Shown here: positions 46,687 through 56,672 of the stretch, piece by piece
Position numbering within the stretch: the stretch's first letter is position 1
Layout of the letters: each line of letters begins with the position of its first letter
Source: OM182 bacterium
Lineage (GTDB): Bacteria; Pseudomonadota; Gammaproteobacteria; Pseudomonadales; Azotimanducaceae
NCBI GenBank assembly: GCA_004213835.1
Contig: SHAE01000002.1
Coordinates: 1 to 62,670 of the forward strand
Length of the DNA stretch: 62,670 bases
Direction: 5' to 3'
Made by a program: the position numbers and the translations under genes
The notes under the pieces: model-generated
Databases searched by the model: none
Told to the model about the DNA's origin: nothing
The model's input: only the letters and a program-made list of their open reading frames with translations

Positions 46687-47661
46687 ATGACCAAGATTGC
46701 CTTTCTGATGGACCCCATCGAAACCGTCGCGATCAAGAAAGATTCGACCCTGGCCATGATTCGAGCAGCCCAGGTTCGAGGCATGGAGCCTTACTACTGT
46801 CGACAAGAAGACTTGGTGATTACCGAGACGCGTGTTTGTGCCTACTTACGTCCTTTGTCCTTAGTCGAACATTTTGCCGAGGCGCTGGATCCCGCTAGCG
46901 TGAACAACGGTGATGATCCTTGGTTCACGCTGGGATCAGCAGAGCTCTTGCCGTTATCCAACATGGACATCGTCATGATGCGCAAGGATCCCCCTTTCGA
47001 CATGGAATATATCTATACCACCTACCTCCTTGAGCGCGCCGAGACCGAGGGTGTGCGGGTGGTTAATCGCCCAGGTTCGCTGCGAGACTGCAACGAAAAA
47101 CTCTTCGCTACCGCCTTCCCCCAATGCTGCCCGCCGCTGGTTGTCAGTCGCCGCATGGATGTACTCAAAGCCTTTCACGCCGAACACAAAAATGTGGTCT
47201 TCAAGAAACTCGACGGCATGGGTGGGGCGTCAATCTTCCGCGTCATGGAATCCGACCCCAATCTGTCGGTGGTATTAGAAACCCTCACAAATAGCGGCCA
47301 AGAACAAATTATGGGCCAAGTCTATTTGCCGGAAATTGTCGACGGGGATAAGCGGATTTTGATTGTGAATGGTGAACCCGTGCCCTACGCCTTGGCGCGA
47401 ATTCCATCAGCCGGCGAAACCCGGGGCAATTTAGCCGCCGGCGGGCGCGGCGAAGGCCGTCCGCTCACCGACCGCGATCGATGGATCGCACAACAGGTTG
47501 GGCCAGAGCTGGTAAAACGTGGGCTGAACTTTGTCGGCATCGATGTCATTGGCGATTACCTAACCGAGATCAACGTCACCTGTCCGACCTGCATTCGAGA
47601 ACTGGATGCGCAATTTGGATTGGACATTGCTGGAGACCTTATGGACTCCCTCGTCAGCTAG
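46687..47661 (+). CDS. gshB: Glutathione synthetase
   Basis: ATP-grasp enzyme joining gamma-glutamylcysteine and glycine. 324 residues from ATG 46687 (MTKIAFLMDPIETV). The upstream extension to 46585 has no homology. Motifs: VMMRKDPPFDMEYI, RNxPxSLRDCNEKL-type segment, KKLDGMGGASIF, and NVTCPTCIRELD at the C-terminus. Supplies glutathione for the YfcG-like enzyme. Head of a 12-gene plus-strand run. Confidence 0.96.
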   Translation: MTKIAFLMDPIETVAIKKDSTLAMIRAAQVRGMEPYYCRQEDLVITETRVCAYLRPLSLVEHFAEALDPASVNNGDDPWFTLGSAELLPLSNMDIVMMRKDPPFDMEYIYTTYLLERAETEGVRVVNRPGSLRDCNEKLFATAFPQCCPPLVVSRRMDVLKAFHAEHKNVVFKKLDGMGGASIFRVMESDPNLSVVLETLTNSGQEQIMGQVYLPEIVDGDKRILIVNGEPVPYALARIPSAGETRGNLAAGGRGEGRPLTDRDRWIAQQVGPELVKRGLNFVGIDVIGDYLTEINVTCPTCIRELDAQFGLDIAGDLMDSLVS

Positions 47662-47673
47662 CCTTTGCCATCT

Positions 47674-48459
47674 ATGTTTGCAGCTCTACCTAGGGATCGA
47701 TTCTATTTCACCACGCTGCTGGCGGCGGGTATTCACGCAGTACTGCTGCTGGGTTTCTCATTCAATCAAGCACCGCAGCAAATCACCGCCGCGGCCGTCG
47801 CGATTGAACTCAAACAAGGCGGTGATGCGATCACGCAAGACGGGGTCCCAGAGCAGACCTCAGAGCACACCCCAGAGCATACAAAGGCGCTGACAGAACC
47901 CAAAAGCGATCCGCGGCAATCTGTCCAAGCGCCCCCGAACCCAGCCAATAGGCAAACACTCCAGCGCCGCAGCCCAACCTCCAAGGCCTCTCGTGCCACC
48001 TCGGCACTCACACCGAAACCACTCAGCCCATCGCGCGCTAGAACTTTGGACACGAGACAACTGGCAGAGCAAATCCTTCTTTTCGACCAGCGCGCAGCAC
48101 AAGCGCAGGGCGATGCACGTCGCAGAGATCTGTCGACAGCCGGGGCGCCCAGCACTGCAGAATCCGCCTACCTAGCCATGTGGCGACGCAAATGCGAGCG
48201 CCTGGGTGGCAACAACTATCCGGCCGGCAGGCTGCAGGGCGAGCTCACGCTACGGGTGTCCATTCATCACACCGGGCGATTACTCGACGTTACCTTGCTA
48301 CGATCCTCCGGACACGAGGCGCTTGATGCAGCGGCATTGAAAACCGTCAGGCAGGCCGCACCATACCAACCCTTCAACGTCGACATGCGCAAGCGGTATG
48401 ATGAGTTGACCTTTACCCGCACATGGCAGTTTAGCCGCAGCGGTTCATTCATCAATTGA
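47674..48459 (+). CDS. TonB-family energy-transducing protein
   Basis: 261 residues from ATG 47674 (TTG 47665 is an alternative). An N-terminal membrane anchor (FYFTTLLAAGIHAVLLLGF) is followed by a long low-complexity periplasmic linker rich in Pro, Thr, Ser and Gln. The C-terminal TonB-like domain (about residues 165-261) contains YPAGRLQGELTLRVSIHHTGRLLDV and LRSSGHEALDAAAL. No exbB/exbD or receptor genes lie nearby. Its position between gshB and yqgE is the same as the TonB3-type gene in Pseudomonas, where it is linked to motility rather than iron; the role here is open. Confidence 0.85.
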   Translation: MFAALPRDRFYFTTLLAAGIHAVLLLGFSFNQAPQQITAAAVAIELKQGGDAITQDGVPEQTSEHTPEHTKALTEPKSDPRQSVQAPPNPANRQTLQRRSPTSKASRATSALTPKPLSPSRARTLDTRQLAEQILLFDQRAAQAQGDARRRDLSTAGAPSTAESAYLAMWRRKCERLGGNNYPAGRLQGELTLRVSIHHTGRLLDVTLLRSSGHEALDAAALKTVRQAAPYQPFNVDMRKRYDELTFTRTWQFSRSGSFIN

Positions 48460-48498
48460 TGGGCTAAAACGCGGCAGTGAGGATAGTCTCGTAACACC

Positions 48499-49047
48499 AT
48501 GAACCTGACGAACCACTTTTTGCTGGCCTTGCCGACGCTGCACGAAGACTATTTTGCTGCGTCCCTCACCTACATTTGTGAGCACAGCGACGATGGCGCC
48601 ATGGGCATCGTCGTGAACCGCCCCTGTGATATCAGTGTTTTGGAACTGCTCAACCAACTGAATTTGAATCCACAAAGACACTGGGTCGATCACCCAGTGA
48701 TTGCCGGCGGGCCTGTTTCCACAGATCGGGGCTTCATGTTATTCGCTGGCGCCGAGGCCTATGAATCCTCGTTGACCGTGGCCGATGGCGTGCATCTCAC
48801 CAGCGCGTTTGACTCACTGCGGGCCGTGGCCAACGACGAAGGCCCAGAGCAATTCATGATTGCGCTGGGCTACGCTGGCTGGGGCGGCGGCCAGTTGGAG
48901 GATGAGATCGCGCGCAACGTTTGGCTCACGGTTGAAGCAGACCCGCAGATCTTATTTGACCAGCCCTATGAGAACCGTTTGGATGCTGCCGCCAGCCTGC
49001 TTGGCATTGATTTAAACCTCGTTTCCCCAGACGCCGGATACAGCTGA
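48499..49047 (+). CDS. yqgE: YqgE/AlgH-family protein
   Basis: 182 residues, beginning MNLTNHFLLALPTLHEDYFAASL. The family block GAMGIVVNRP lies near residue 35, followed by VIAGGPVSTDRGFMLF and ALGYAGWGGGQLE. The protein was first tied to alginate control (AlgH), but its biochemical function is unknown. It is nearly always next to ruvX, as here: its TGA overlaps the ruvX ATG by one base. Confidence 0.95.
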   Translation: MNLTNHFLLALPTLHEDYFAASLTYICEHSDDGAMGIVVNRPCDISVLELLNQLNLNPQRHWVDHPVIAGGPVSTDRGFMLFAGAEAYESSLTVADGVHLTSAFDSLRAVANDEGPEQFMIALGYAGWGGGQLEDEIARNVWLTVEADPQILFDQPYENRLDAAASLLGIDLNLVSPDAGYS

Positions 49048-49496
49048 TGGCGGCCCGTGACGGTTATGTTCTGGGCATCGACTTTGGACTCAAGCACATT
49101 GGAATCGCCGTGGGCCAAACCGTGACCAGAACCGCCAGTGGGCTAACAACTTTGCAAGCCCACAACGGCAGGCCTAACTGGTCCGAGGTCGATCAACTGG
49201 TGGCCCAGTACCGCCCAATCGCCTTAGTGGTCGGGCTGCCGCTGAATATGGATGGCAGTGGCTCGGACATGTCGGAGCGCGCGGACACATTCGCAAGGCA
49301 TGTTGCACGTCATACCTTGCTGCCTACTTATTTGGCGGATGAACGTTTGAGCTCTTGGGCAGTGAAAGACGATGAAGGCCTCAGCGGAGACATCCACGCT
49401 CGGTCTGCTTGTCTTATCGCTCAGGCTTACTTAAGCGACCCCAGCGTCTGCCAGCGCGTTGAGCGAGAGTCGGATTTGCCGGTGCAACCCCTATGA
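49047..49496 (+). CDS. ruvX: RuvX/YqgF, RNase H-fold nuclease for pre-16S rRNA maturation
   Basis: 149 residues. The RNase H-like first strand YVLGIDFGLKHIGIAVG carries the catalytic Asp; VVGLPLNMDGSGSDMSERA and YLADERLSSW follow. YqgF is needed for 5' processing of 16S rRNA. Coupled to yqgE (1-base overlap) and to yggS (4-base overlap). Confidence 0.95.
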   Translation: MAARDGYVLGIDFGLKHIGIAVGQTVTRTASGLTTLQAHNGRPNWSEVDQLVAQYRPIALVVGLPLNMDGSGSDMSERADTFARHVARHTLLPTYLADERLSSWAVKDDEGLSGDIHARSACLIAQAYLSDPSVCQRVERESDLPVQPL

Positions 49497-50194
49497 ATTC
49501 AACCCCTGCCGACAATCTTGCTGGGCGTCTTGCCTTATTGAATGAGCGCATCCTGCGCGCCTGCGCAGCCAGTGACAGATCTCGTGACGAGATCACGCTG
49601 ATTGGAGTGAGCAAAACCAAGCCTGCAGCGGATGTGACCGCAGCCCATGAGCTTGGACTGCAAGACTTTGGGGAGAACTATTTACAGGAAGCCACCGGCA
49701 AAATTGATGCCCTGCAGAGTATTGCGGCCACCTGGCACTACGTCGGTAACATCCAGTCCAATAAAACCAGGGAAGTCGCCAAGTACTTTGACTGGGTGCA
49801 TACCGTAGATCGCAGCAAAATCGGGCAACGACTCAGCGCGCAGTGTCCTGCAGGCAAAACCATTCAGGTGCTGATTCAGGTCAACATCGATGACGATCCC
49901 AACAAGGGTGGCTGCAGCCCAGCTCAAGCGTTGGATCTGACCCAACAACTGACAGCCTTACCCAATCTACAGATACGAGGCTTGATGACCATTCTCAGTA
50001 AAGACTCGATACCTAGGGACAGCTACGAAAGCGTGGCACAATTGTTTGCTCAGATTGCCGCTGCACTGCCGACGGCTCAGCAAGCGTGCTGGGATACCCT
50101 TTCTATGGGCATGACCGACGATCTTGAGCAAGCGATCGCCGCAGGCGCCACGCATATTCGTATTGGCACGGCCCTATTCGGCGCCCGCGGATGA
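49493..50194 (+). CDS. yggS: PLP homeostasis protein YggS
   Basis: 233 residues, alanine-racemase-like single TIM barrel. The PLP lysine is in IGVSKTKPAADV. HYVGNIQSNKTREVAKYFDWVHTVD and GLMTI are family hallmarks, with a C-terminal LSMGMTDDLEQAI block. The protein buffers pyridoxal phosphate; it is not a racemase. The start overlaps ruvX by 4 bases, and proC follows (43 bases), a conserved pair. Confidence 0.95.
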   Translation: MNSTPADNLAGRLALLNERILRACAASDRSRDEITLIGVSKTKPAADVTAAHELGLQDFGENYLQEATGKIDALQSIAATWHYVGNIQSNKTREVAKYFDWVHTVDRSKIGQRLSAQCPAGKTIQVLIQVNIDDDPNKGGCSPAQALDLTQQLTALPNLQIRGLMTILSKDSIPRDSYESVAQLFAQIAAALPTAQQACWDTLSMGMTDDLEQAIAAGATHIRIGTALFGARG

Positions 50195-50237
50195 TGCAAA
50201 GCACTGACCAACCCATGCACAATTTAGGAACGCCGCA

Positions 50238-51050
50238 ATGACCATCGCATTTATCGGTGCAGGCAATATGGCAGGCAGCCTGATCCGCGGCCTGCAGGCC
50301 AGCGGCTATTTGCCCGGCGAAATCGTCGCGGCAGATCCGGCAAAATCGCAGTTAGATGTGCTCTCTGCGCTTGGCATCAAGACCACCACGGATAACGACC
50401 AAGCCGTCGTCGACGCAGACGTGGTCGTGCTCGCGATCAAACCGCAAATTACCGGTGACGTTTTACAGGCACTGCCCGCACTCAAACCAGATCAGTTAGT
50501 GATTTCAATCGTCGCTGGCATTGACACCCATAGCCTCGGCGACTGGCTACCAGACCAACAACCCATCGTGCGCTGCATGCCAAACACACCGGCACTGCTA
50601 GGCGCAGGAATCACTGGTCTTTACGCCAATGCATCCGTGAATGACGCACAGCGAGTTCAGGCTGAAACCCTACTCAACGGTGTGGGCAGCAGCGTGTGGG
50701 TCAACGATGAAGACCAACTTGATGCCGTTACTGCGGTATCAGGCAGCGGTCCTGCCTACTACTTTTTGCTTATGGAAAGCATGATCGAGAGCGCTCAAGC
50801 ACTTGGCCTTGATGCACAGGCAAGTCGTCAACTCGTGGTGGAGACCGCGCGGGGCGCCGCCTTGATGGCCTGCGAACCCGACACCGATCCCGCAACGCTT
50901 CGTCGCAATGTCACCTCTCCGGGTGGCACCACGGAAGCTGCCCTGAACGTGATGCAGGCAGAAAACTTAGGTCACATTGTCGACCGCGCCCTGCTTGCGG
51001 CTAAACAACGCGCTGCAACTCTGGCCACCGAATTTGGAAGCAAGACATGA
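50238..51050 (+). CDS. proC: Pyrroline-5-carboxylate reductase
   Basis: NAD(P)H reduction of pyrroline-5-carboxylate to proline. 270 residues. The Rossmann motif IAFIGAGNMAGSLI is at the N-terminus. The C-terminal signature TAVSGSGPAYYFLLMESMIE and NVTSPGGTTEAAL are present. 4-base overlap with yggT. Confidence 0.97.
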   Translation: MTIAFIGAGNMAGSLIRGLQASGYLPGEIVAADPAKSQLDVLSALGIKTTTDNDQAVVDADVVVLAIKPQITGDVLQALPALKPDQLVISIVAGIDTHSLGDWLPDQQPIVRCMPNTPALLGAGITGLYANASVNDAQRVQAETLLNGVGSSVWVNDEDQLDAVTAVSGSGPAYYFLLMESMIESAQALGLDAQASRQLVVETARGAALMACEPDTDPATLRRNVTSPGGTTEAALNVMQAENLGHIVDRALLAAKQRAATLATEFGSKT

Positions 51051-51583
51051 ATCCAACCCTCTTCATGGTCGTCGATCTGATCTTTCGACTGGCAACCCTG
51101 TTGTTTCTGGTACGTTTTTTACTGCAAGCCTGTAAGGCAGATTTTTACAACCCGATCAGTCAGGCCATCGTCAAAGGCAGCAACGGCTTGGCAGCGCCAC
51201 TGCGCAAACTGCTGCCGAAAACTGGCCGCTACGATCTTGCCACGCTGCTGTTGGCTTGGCTCATGGGCGTCATTTTTATGGTGCTGGTTACCCAGGGCAG
51301 TTTGGGTGCCATCTCGTATCTCGGCGCTGGATTTATACGCTTGGTATCGATTCTCGTGGATTTTTACTGGTGGTCAACACTGCTACTGGTGATCGCCAGC
51401 TTTGTCAGTCAAGGCAACTATCATCCTGCGCTGTCGCTGCTCGATGAATTGCTCTCGCCACTGATGACCCCACTGCGCAATATTTTACCTACCGCAGGTC
51501 CGCTGGATTTTTCACCCATGGTGCTGATCTTGATGTTGTCCATTTTGCAGCAAGCGCTACCAAGCGCTTACAGTTTGGTCTAG
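51047..51583 (+). CDS. yggT: YggT-family membrane protein
   Basis: 178 residues with two YGGT repeats, each with a pair of hydrophobic helices. The first begins [29 protein letters not shown]; the second ends [28 protein letters not shown]. The arginine-proline-loop arrangement after each first helix is typical. A role in osmotic or K+ stress has been suggested for some members. Coupled to proC by a 4-base overlap; metX follows in 4 bases. Confidence 0.93.
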   Translation: MNPTLFMVVDLIFRLATLLFLVRFLLQACKADFYNPISQAIVKGSNGLAAPLRKLLPKTGRYDLATLLLAWLMGVIFMVLVTQGSLGAISYLGAGFIRLVSILVDFYWWSTLLLVIASFVSQGNYHPALSLLDELLSPLMTPLRNILPTAGPLDFSPMVLILMLSILQQALPSAYSLV

Positions 51584-51587
51584 GCCA

Positions 51588-52739
51588 ATGCCCACCGGCA
51601 GCGCTACCGTTGGCAAGATCACTCCCCAACACTTTCAGTGTGCGGAGCCTTTAACGCTGCAAAACGGCGCGGTATTGCCAGCGTATGAGCTGGTTTATGA
51701 AACCTATGGCACCCTCAACGACAACAAGTCCAATGCGCTCCTAATTTGCCATGCGCTATCTGGACACCATCATGCCGCCGGGGTGCACTCTGACGATGAC
51801 CCAAAACCCGGTTGGTGGGATGCCTGCATTGGCCCGGGCAAGGCCATGGATACCAATCGCTTCTTCGTCGTCAGCCTCAACAATCTTGGCGGCTGTCACG
51901 GCAGCACCGGACCGCGCAGCATCAATCCCGATACCGGCAAGATTTATGGCCCTGATTTCCCCAACGTCGTGGTGCGAGACTGGGTACGTTCTCAGGCGGC
52001 TCTGGCCGATCATCTTGGCATCGAAACCTTCGCTGCGGTCGTTGGTGGCAGTCTTGGCGGCATGCAGGCGCTACAGTGGGCTATTGATTATCCGCAGCGC
52101 GTTGGAGCCTGTGTGGCCATCGCATCCGCGGCGAAGCTCTCTGCGCAAAATATCGCCTTCAATGAAATCGCCCGCCAGGCCATTGGTAGCGATCAAGATT
52201 TTGCCGAGGGTCGCTATGCGGATGAGGGCATCAATCCAGATCGAGGGCTGGGCTTAGCGCGCATGATCGGTCACGTTACCTACTTATCCGACGACGGCAT
52301 GGGCACCAAGTTTGGTCGCGAAATTAAATCCGGTGATTTCGACGAAGGCGACGAGGTTGAGTTTCAAGTTGAGAGTTATCTGAACTATCAGGGGCAGGCA
52401 TTCACGCGTTATTTTGACGCCAATACCTACTTACTCATGACCAAGGCACTCGATCACTTTGACCCAGCCAGGGATACCGATGGTGACCTGGTCGAAGCCT
52501 TTCGCAGCGCTACCTGCAAGTTTTTGATTTTGTCCTTCAGTTCGGACTGGCGATTTTCGGCTCAGCGCTCTCAAGAGATTGTCGATGCCTTAGTGAAGGC
52601 GAAAAAGAACGTGGCCAGTGCAGTGATCGAATCCGAGCACGGCCACGACTCGTTCTTGTTGCCCATCGAACGATATACAGCCGCCCTAGGCACGTTTTTA
52701 AACCGCTGCCTAGACGAGCGCTCGGGAACCTTGTCATGA
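51588..52739 (+). CDS. metX: Homoserine O-acyltransferase (MetX)
   Basis: 383 residues, alpha/beta hydrolase fold. [15 protein letters not shown] (oxyanion strand), nucleophile S155 in [10 protein letters not shown], then Asp and His near [13 protein letters not shown] and ESEHGHDSF. It activates homoserine for methionine synthesis. In Pseudomonas the related enzymes use succinyl-CoA despite the MetX fold, so acetyl or succinyl donor cannot be fixed by eye. Linked to metW by a 4-base overlap, the usual partner. Confidence 0.95.
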   Translation: MPTGSATVGKITPQHFQCAEPLTLQNGAVLPAYELVYETYGTLNDNKSNALLICHALSGHHHAAGVHSDDDPKPGWWDACIGPGKAMDTNRFFVVSLNNLGGCHGSTGPRSINPDTGKIYGPDFPNVVVRDWVRSQAALADHLGIETFAAVVGGSLGGMQALQWAIDYPQRVGACVAIASAAKLSAQNIAFNEIARQAIGSDQDFAEGRYADEGINPDRGLGLARMIGHVTYLSDDGMGTKFGREIKSGDFDEGDEVEFQVESYLNYQGQAFTRYFDANTYLLMTKALDHFDPARDTDGDLVEAFRSATCKFLILSFSSDWRFSAQRSQEIVDALVKAKKNVASAVIESEHGHDSFLLPIERYTAALGTFLNRCLDERSGTLS

Positions 52740-53338
52740 CCCTGCGTGGCGATCTGGCGCTGATTAGCCATCTGATCAATCCGCATGCGCGGGTGCTTGA
52801 TTTAGGCTGCGGCACCGGCGAGCTGCTGGCCGCTCTGCAGGCTGAAAAAAACGTCAACGGTTATGGACTTGATCGAGATCCGGCAAACATACAGGTCTGT
52901 CTGAGCAAGGGTGTCAACGTCATTGAGCAGGATTTGGATGCTGGCATCAGCAATTTTGCCAACGATAATTTCGATATGGTCATCATGGCCGATGCACTGC
53001 AGGCGGTTAGAGACCCACGAGAACTGCTGCGGCAAATGCTGAGAATCGGCGAGGAATGTGTGGTGACCTTTCCCAACTTTGGTCATTGGCGCTGCCGTTT
53101 GCAGCTGGGTTTTAGAGGCCATATGCCTGTCTCAAAACATTTGCCCCACGACTGGCATAACACGCCAAATATCCACCTGTGTACGACCATGGACTTCGAA
53201 AAAATGTGCGCGGAAGAAAACATCAAGATCATTCAACGGCGGGTCGTCGATACGCGCTACCAAGAACATTGGGCGATTCAACTCGCCCCCAATTTAATGG
53301 CCAGTCACGCTTTTTATCGCCTTGGGAGACCCTCATGA
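52736..53338 (+). CDS. metW: MetW methyltransferase-like partner of MetX
   Basis: 200 residues. The class I SAM-binding motif [15 protein letters not shown] lies near residues 20-34, and the [24 protein letters not shown] and [19 protein letters not shown] segments are typical of MetW. The protein is required together with MetX for methionine synthesis in several proteobacteria, where it activates the acyltransferase; methylation is not clearly its role. 4-base overlaps with metX and with the next gene. Confidence 0.95.
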   Translation: MTLRGDLALISHLINPHARVLDLGCGTGELLAALQAEKNVNGYGLDRDPANIQVCLSKGVNVIEQDLDAGISNFANDNFDMVIMADALQAVRDPRELLRQMLRIGEECVVTFPNFGHWRCRLQLGFRGHMPVSKHLPHDWHNTPNIHLCTTMDFEKMCAEENIKIIQRRVVDTRYQEHWAIQLAPNLMASHAFYRLGRPS

Positions 53339-53793
53339 GAACCATCACTTATCGTGCAACGGCGTGGTCCTTGGCGCTGCTGGCCTGCCTAACAGCGGCA
53401 GTGAGCCACGCCCAGCAAATGCAGCGTTTTGGCGAGTTTGAACTCCATTACATCGTCATACCAACGACAACCCTGCAGCCAGATATCGCTGCTCGGTACG
53501 ACATTTCTCGGGGCAAGGACAAAGCCCTGTGCAATATTTCGGTGATCGACGCCAACGGCAAGGGCGTGTCAGCAGTGCTTGAGGGGTCCACGCAGAACTT
53601 GCTCGGCCAGCGCCAAGACCTTTCGTTTCGTGAGGTGGTCGATGGTGACGCCATTTACTACTTGGCCACCATTCGGCACGCCAACGAAGAAGTACATCGC
53701 ATCAATATCGATGCGCGGGTGCAGGCAAGCTCTGGGGTCAAGGCGGCGAGCACGAACCTGAAGATCACACAAAAACTGTACTGGTCTGAGTAA
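53335..53793 (+). CDS. DUF4426 family secreted protein
   Basis: 152 residues from ATG 53335 (4-base overlap with metW). A Sec signal peptide is clear: basic start, hydrophobic core WSLALLACLTAAVSHA, probable cleavage after SHA. The mature part is a beta-rich domain (FGEFELHYIVIPTTTLQPDIAARYDI). DUF4426 genes sit between metW and rdgB in Pseudomonas too. The function is unknown; it is probably periplasmic. Confidence 0.85.
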   Translation: MRTITYRATAWSLALLACLTAAVSHAQQMQRFGEFELHYIVIPTTTLQPDIAARYDISRGKDKALCNISVIDANGKGVSAVLEGSTQNLLGQRQDLSFREVVDGDAIYYLATIRHANEEVHRINIDARVQASSGVKAASTNLKITQKLYWSE

Positions 53794-54386
53794 TGGATCT
53801 GGTGCTTGCCACGCGCAATCAAGGCAAGGTTGAGGAAATGCGGCCCATGCTCGCTGGGATCGGTTTCAACCTGATCAATCAAACCGATACTGATATCCCC
53901 AGCGCTGTCGAAGACGGTGCAACCTTTGTGGAAAACGCGCTGATTAAGGCACGCTCGGTGGCCGAGGCTACAGGCCTTCCCTGCATTGCAGACGACAGTG
54001 GCCTCGTCGTTCAGGCACTCAATGGAGCGCCAGGCATTTACAGCGCGCGCTACGCTGGCGAGGACGCATCGGATGCCGACAACAACCGCCGACTGCTCGA
54101 GGCATTGAGCGAGCAAACCGATCGCCGTGCGTTTTTTTTCTGCTGCATGGTTTTTCTACGCTCGGCGCAGGATCCCACGCCCTTAATCGCAACGGCGCAG
54201 TGGCACGGCGAAATATTGCAGGCACCTCGCGGCGACGGCGGTTTTGGCTACGACCCATTGTTTTACTTGCCTGAACATGAACAAAGTGCCGCGCAGCTGC
54301 CGAAGGCAACCAAGAACACGATCAGTCATCGCGGACAGGCCTGCGCTAAACTCGTTGCAGCGCTCCATGTCCACGCAAACGCTTAG
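53793..54386 (+). CDS. rdgB: XTP/dITP diphosphatase
   Basis: Cleanses the nucleotide pool of ITP, dITP and XTP. 197 residues. The N-terminus LVLATRNQGKVEEM, the substrate loop IADDSGLVVQALNGAPGIYSARYAGEDA and the C-terminal GDGGFGYDPLFYLPE are diagnostic, with AQLPKATKNTISHRGQA near the end. The start shares one base with the previous stop. Confidence 0.96.
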   Translation: MDLVLATRNQGKVEEMRPMLAGIGFNLINQTDTDIPSAVEDGATFVENALIKARSVAEATGLPCIADDSGLVVQALNGAPGIYSARYAGEDASDADNNRRLLEALSEQTDRRAFFFCCMVFLRSAQDPTPLIATAQWHGEILQAPRGDGGFGYDPLFYLPEHEQSAAQLPKATKNTISHRGQACAKLVAALHVHANA

Positions 54387-54389
54387 CGC

Positions 54390-55538
54390 ATGATCGAAGT
54401 GCCCTCGGACACCAGCGCACTTGGGCTCTATGTGCACTTTCCGTGGTGCATCAAGAAGTGCCCTTACTGCGATTTTAACTCTCACCCGCTCAAAGCAAGC
54501 ACCGACCAAGAGGTGTATCTCGACGCCCTGCTGCGTGACTGGCACCAGCAGTATGAGTCCTTTGGCAAGGCGCGTATCGCACAGACCCATGGCGGACAGA
54601 TCGCATCAATTTTTTTTGGTGGCGGTACCCCAAGTTTATTCAAACCCCAGCATCTGGCGCGCCTGCTTGAGGAGGTGCCCCACCAAGGCGCCGAGATCAC
54701 CCTCGAGGTGAACCCCGGCACGGCGGAGTATCACCGCTTCGAGGATTACAAAGACGCCGGAATCAATCGGCTGTCGATTGGAGCCCAGAGCTTTTCCAAT
54801 GCGCAGCTTGCGCGGCTCGGCCGAGTGCATCAGCAAGAAGAAACCGTCAGTGCCATGGCAAAGGCAAGGCAGGCGGGCTTTAGCAATATCAATCTGGACA
54901 TTATGTGGGGACTGCCCGGCCAGAGTGTGGCGCAGGCGCTCGAAGATTTGCGGCAAGCTATCGAACTGCAGCCACAACACATGTCTTGGTATCAATTAAC
55001 CATCGAGCCTAAAACCGAGTTTGCAGGCCGCCCCCCCATTTTGCCCGTCGACCGAGTACTACAAGAGATTGAGCAAGCTGGGCTAGCACTGCTCGCCGAG
55101 GCGGGCTTTCAGCGCTACGAGGTGTCGGCCTTTGCAAGACCAGGGTATGCGTGCCAGCACAATCTCATGTACTGGAGCTTTGGCGACTACATGGGCATCG
55201 GCGCAGGTGCCCACGGCAAAATCACTCAAGGGCGCAACATTTACCGTACCCAGCGACCCTCCCAGCCGCGCCTGTATCAACAGGGTAGTCAGATCACCGA
55301 GCTAACGGCGATTCCGCAGACCCAACGTCCCATCGAATTCATGATGAACGCCCTGCGTTTGCTGGACGGCGTTACGCAGCAATCCTTTGCTGAGCGCACC
55401 CAACTGCCGTGGCAAACGGTCAGTCAGGTTTGGCAGGAGCTTGTCGACCTTGACTTGGTTCGCCACGACCGTTGCGCCACCACTGGCCTGGGACTGCGCT
55501 ATTTGGATAGCGTGCTTGAGCGATTTCTCGACGCCTGA
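54390..55538 (+). CDS. hemW: HemW, radical-SAM haem chaperone-like protein
   Basis: 382 residues. The radical SAM cluster motif C20-IKK-C24-PY-C27 is followed directly by DFNSH, the HemN/HemW layout. FFGGGTPSLF and EVNPGT follow. The absence of the longer N-terminal part and the CxxxCxxC-D/F arrangement fit HemW (haem trafficking) rather than HemN (oxygen-independent coproporphyrinogen oxidase). Next to rdgB as in Pseudomonas. Its stop directly abuts the stop of convergent trmB. Confidence 0.93.
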   Translation: MIEVPSDTSALGLYVHFPWCIKKCPYCDFNSHPLKASTDQEVYLDALLRDWHQQYESFGKARIAQTHGGQIASIFFGGGTPSLFKPQHLARLLEEVPHQGAEITLEVNPGTAEYHRFEDYKDAGINRLSIGAQSFSNAQLARLGRVHQQEETVSAMAKARQAGFSNINLDIMWGLPGQSVAQALEDLRQAIELQPQHMSWYQLTIEPKTEFAGRPPILPVDRVLQEIEQAGLALLAEAGFQRYEVSAFARPGYACQHNLMYWSFGDYMGIGAGAHGKITQGRNIYRTQRPSQPRLYQQGSQITELTAIPQTQRPIEFMMNALRLLDGVTQQSFAERTQLPWQTVSQVWQELVDLDLVRHDRCATTGLGLRYLDSVLERFLDA

Positions 55539-56234
55539 CTAGTTGACGCGCTGATACTGCAGGTCGCGAATTTCGTGCCCAAGGCGCTCGCCGCGGGCTT
55601 CAAATTTCGTCACATTGCGAACCTCATCAGCGACACTTGCAGGCGACGTTTGAGTCGCTGCGCGAATATCGTCCTGCAGAAGTTCAAAGTCAGGGTTTGC
55701 GGCGAAGTGTTCGACCATCCACTGGGCATAGGGTGCCCAGTCTGTGGCCAGCCTGACGATGCCAGCAGGTATCAGTTTTTGCTGCAGCAACCGCAAAAAT
55801 TCCGGTTGAATCAAACGCCGCTTGTGGTGGCGTTTTTTCGGCCAAGGGTCCGGAAAAAAAATACGCACTTCCGCCAAGCTGTCGTCGTCGACCTGCGCCA
55901 AGATTAGCTGCGCCGGTTGATCGACAAGACGCACGTTGGATAACTGATTTTTCGCCAAGCGCGACAGCATCGAACCAATACCCGGCTGGTAGAGCTCCAC
56001 ACCCAACAACCGCCAGTTGGGTTGCTGTTCGGCCCATGCGATAAGCTCTAAGCCCATGCCAAAACCAATCTCCATGCCGAGGGGGCGATGCTGCAGGTCC
56101 TCGGCCTGCCAGCGATATTGATCCGATAATGCTTGCAGAGCGCTGGCCTGAGCCTTGGTAAATCGGCCGCGCCGACGGATGTAGTTGAACGCTGTATCGA
56201 GGTCGTCGGTTGATGGTGATTGTGAATCGGACAT
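55539..56234 (-). CDS. trmB: tRNA (guanine-46-N7)-methyltransferase
   Basis: 231 residues. The SAM motif EIGFGMGLELIAWAEQQPNW is followed by VELYQPGIGSML. The TrmB-specific RIFFPDPWPKKRHHKRRLIQ is present, as are TDWAPYAQWM and the C-terminal TKFEARGERLGHEI. The middle of a normal TrmB is complete. Seven bases downstream of the DUF423 gene on the same strand. Confidence 0.96.
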   Translation of the reverse strand: MSDSQSPSTDDLDTAFNYIRRRGRFTKAQASALQALSDQYRWQAEDLQHRPLGMEIGFGMGLELIAWAEQQPNWRLLGVELYQPGIGSMLSRLAKNQLSNVRLVDQPAQLILAQVDDDSLAEVRIFFPDPWPKKRHHKRRLIQPEFLRLLQQKLIPAGIVRLATDWAPYAQWMVEHFAANPDFELLQDDIRAATQTSPASVADEVRNVTKFEARGERLGHEIRDLQYQRVN

Positions 56235-56241
56235 CGCCGCG

Positions 56242-56640
56242 CTACCGGTCTCGCTCTTGAGCCGAATCCTTCGACCGCAGGATTGCCACGCAAAGGCATA
56301 GCCAACCTGCTATCAGGCTCAGCCCGCCCAGCGGGGTGATGGGCCCCAACCAAGCCACCTGCATCAGCACCAAGAGGTAAATACTGCCGCTAAATGCCAG
56401 CACACCCATCGAGAACAGCCAGCCAGCAACGCCAAGCAGGCGCGGCCCGCCAAAATGCCGCCACAAACCGGTGAAGAGCAGGACTAAGGCGTGGGACATT
56501 TGGTAAGTAACGGCGGTTTGCCAACTCGACAAGCTATCGTCGGGGATCACATCACGAAGACCGTGGGCGGCAAAGGCCCCTAGCAAAACCGCGAGGAGGC
56601 CATAAAGGCCTCCTAACAACATGATCGCCTTGGCGGGCAT
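56242..56640 (-). CDS. DUF423 family membrane protein
   Basis: 132 residues, four hydrophobic helices. The N-terminal block LYGLLAVLLGAFAAHGLRD and the centre YQMSHALVLLFTG are typical, with ITPLGGLSLIAGWLCL at the end. The function is unknown; the family is conserved in bacteria and often accompanies RNA-modification genes. It starts 32 bases after rpoH. Confidence 0.9.
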   Translation of the reverse strand: MPAKAIMLLGGLYGLLAVLLGAFAAHGLRDVIPDDSLSSWQTAVTYQMSHALVLLFTGLWRHFGGPRLLGVAGWLFSMGVLAFSGSIYLLVLMQVAWLGPITPLGGLSLIAGWLCLCVAILRSKDSAQERDR

Positions 56641-56672
56641 GATGGTTTTACGAATGGCGTTGGGTAGTTTTC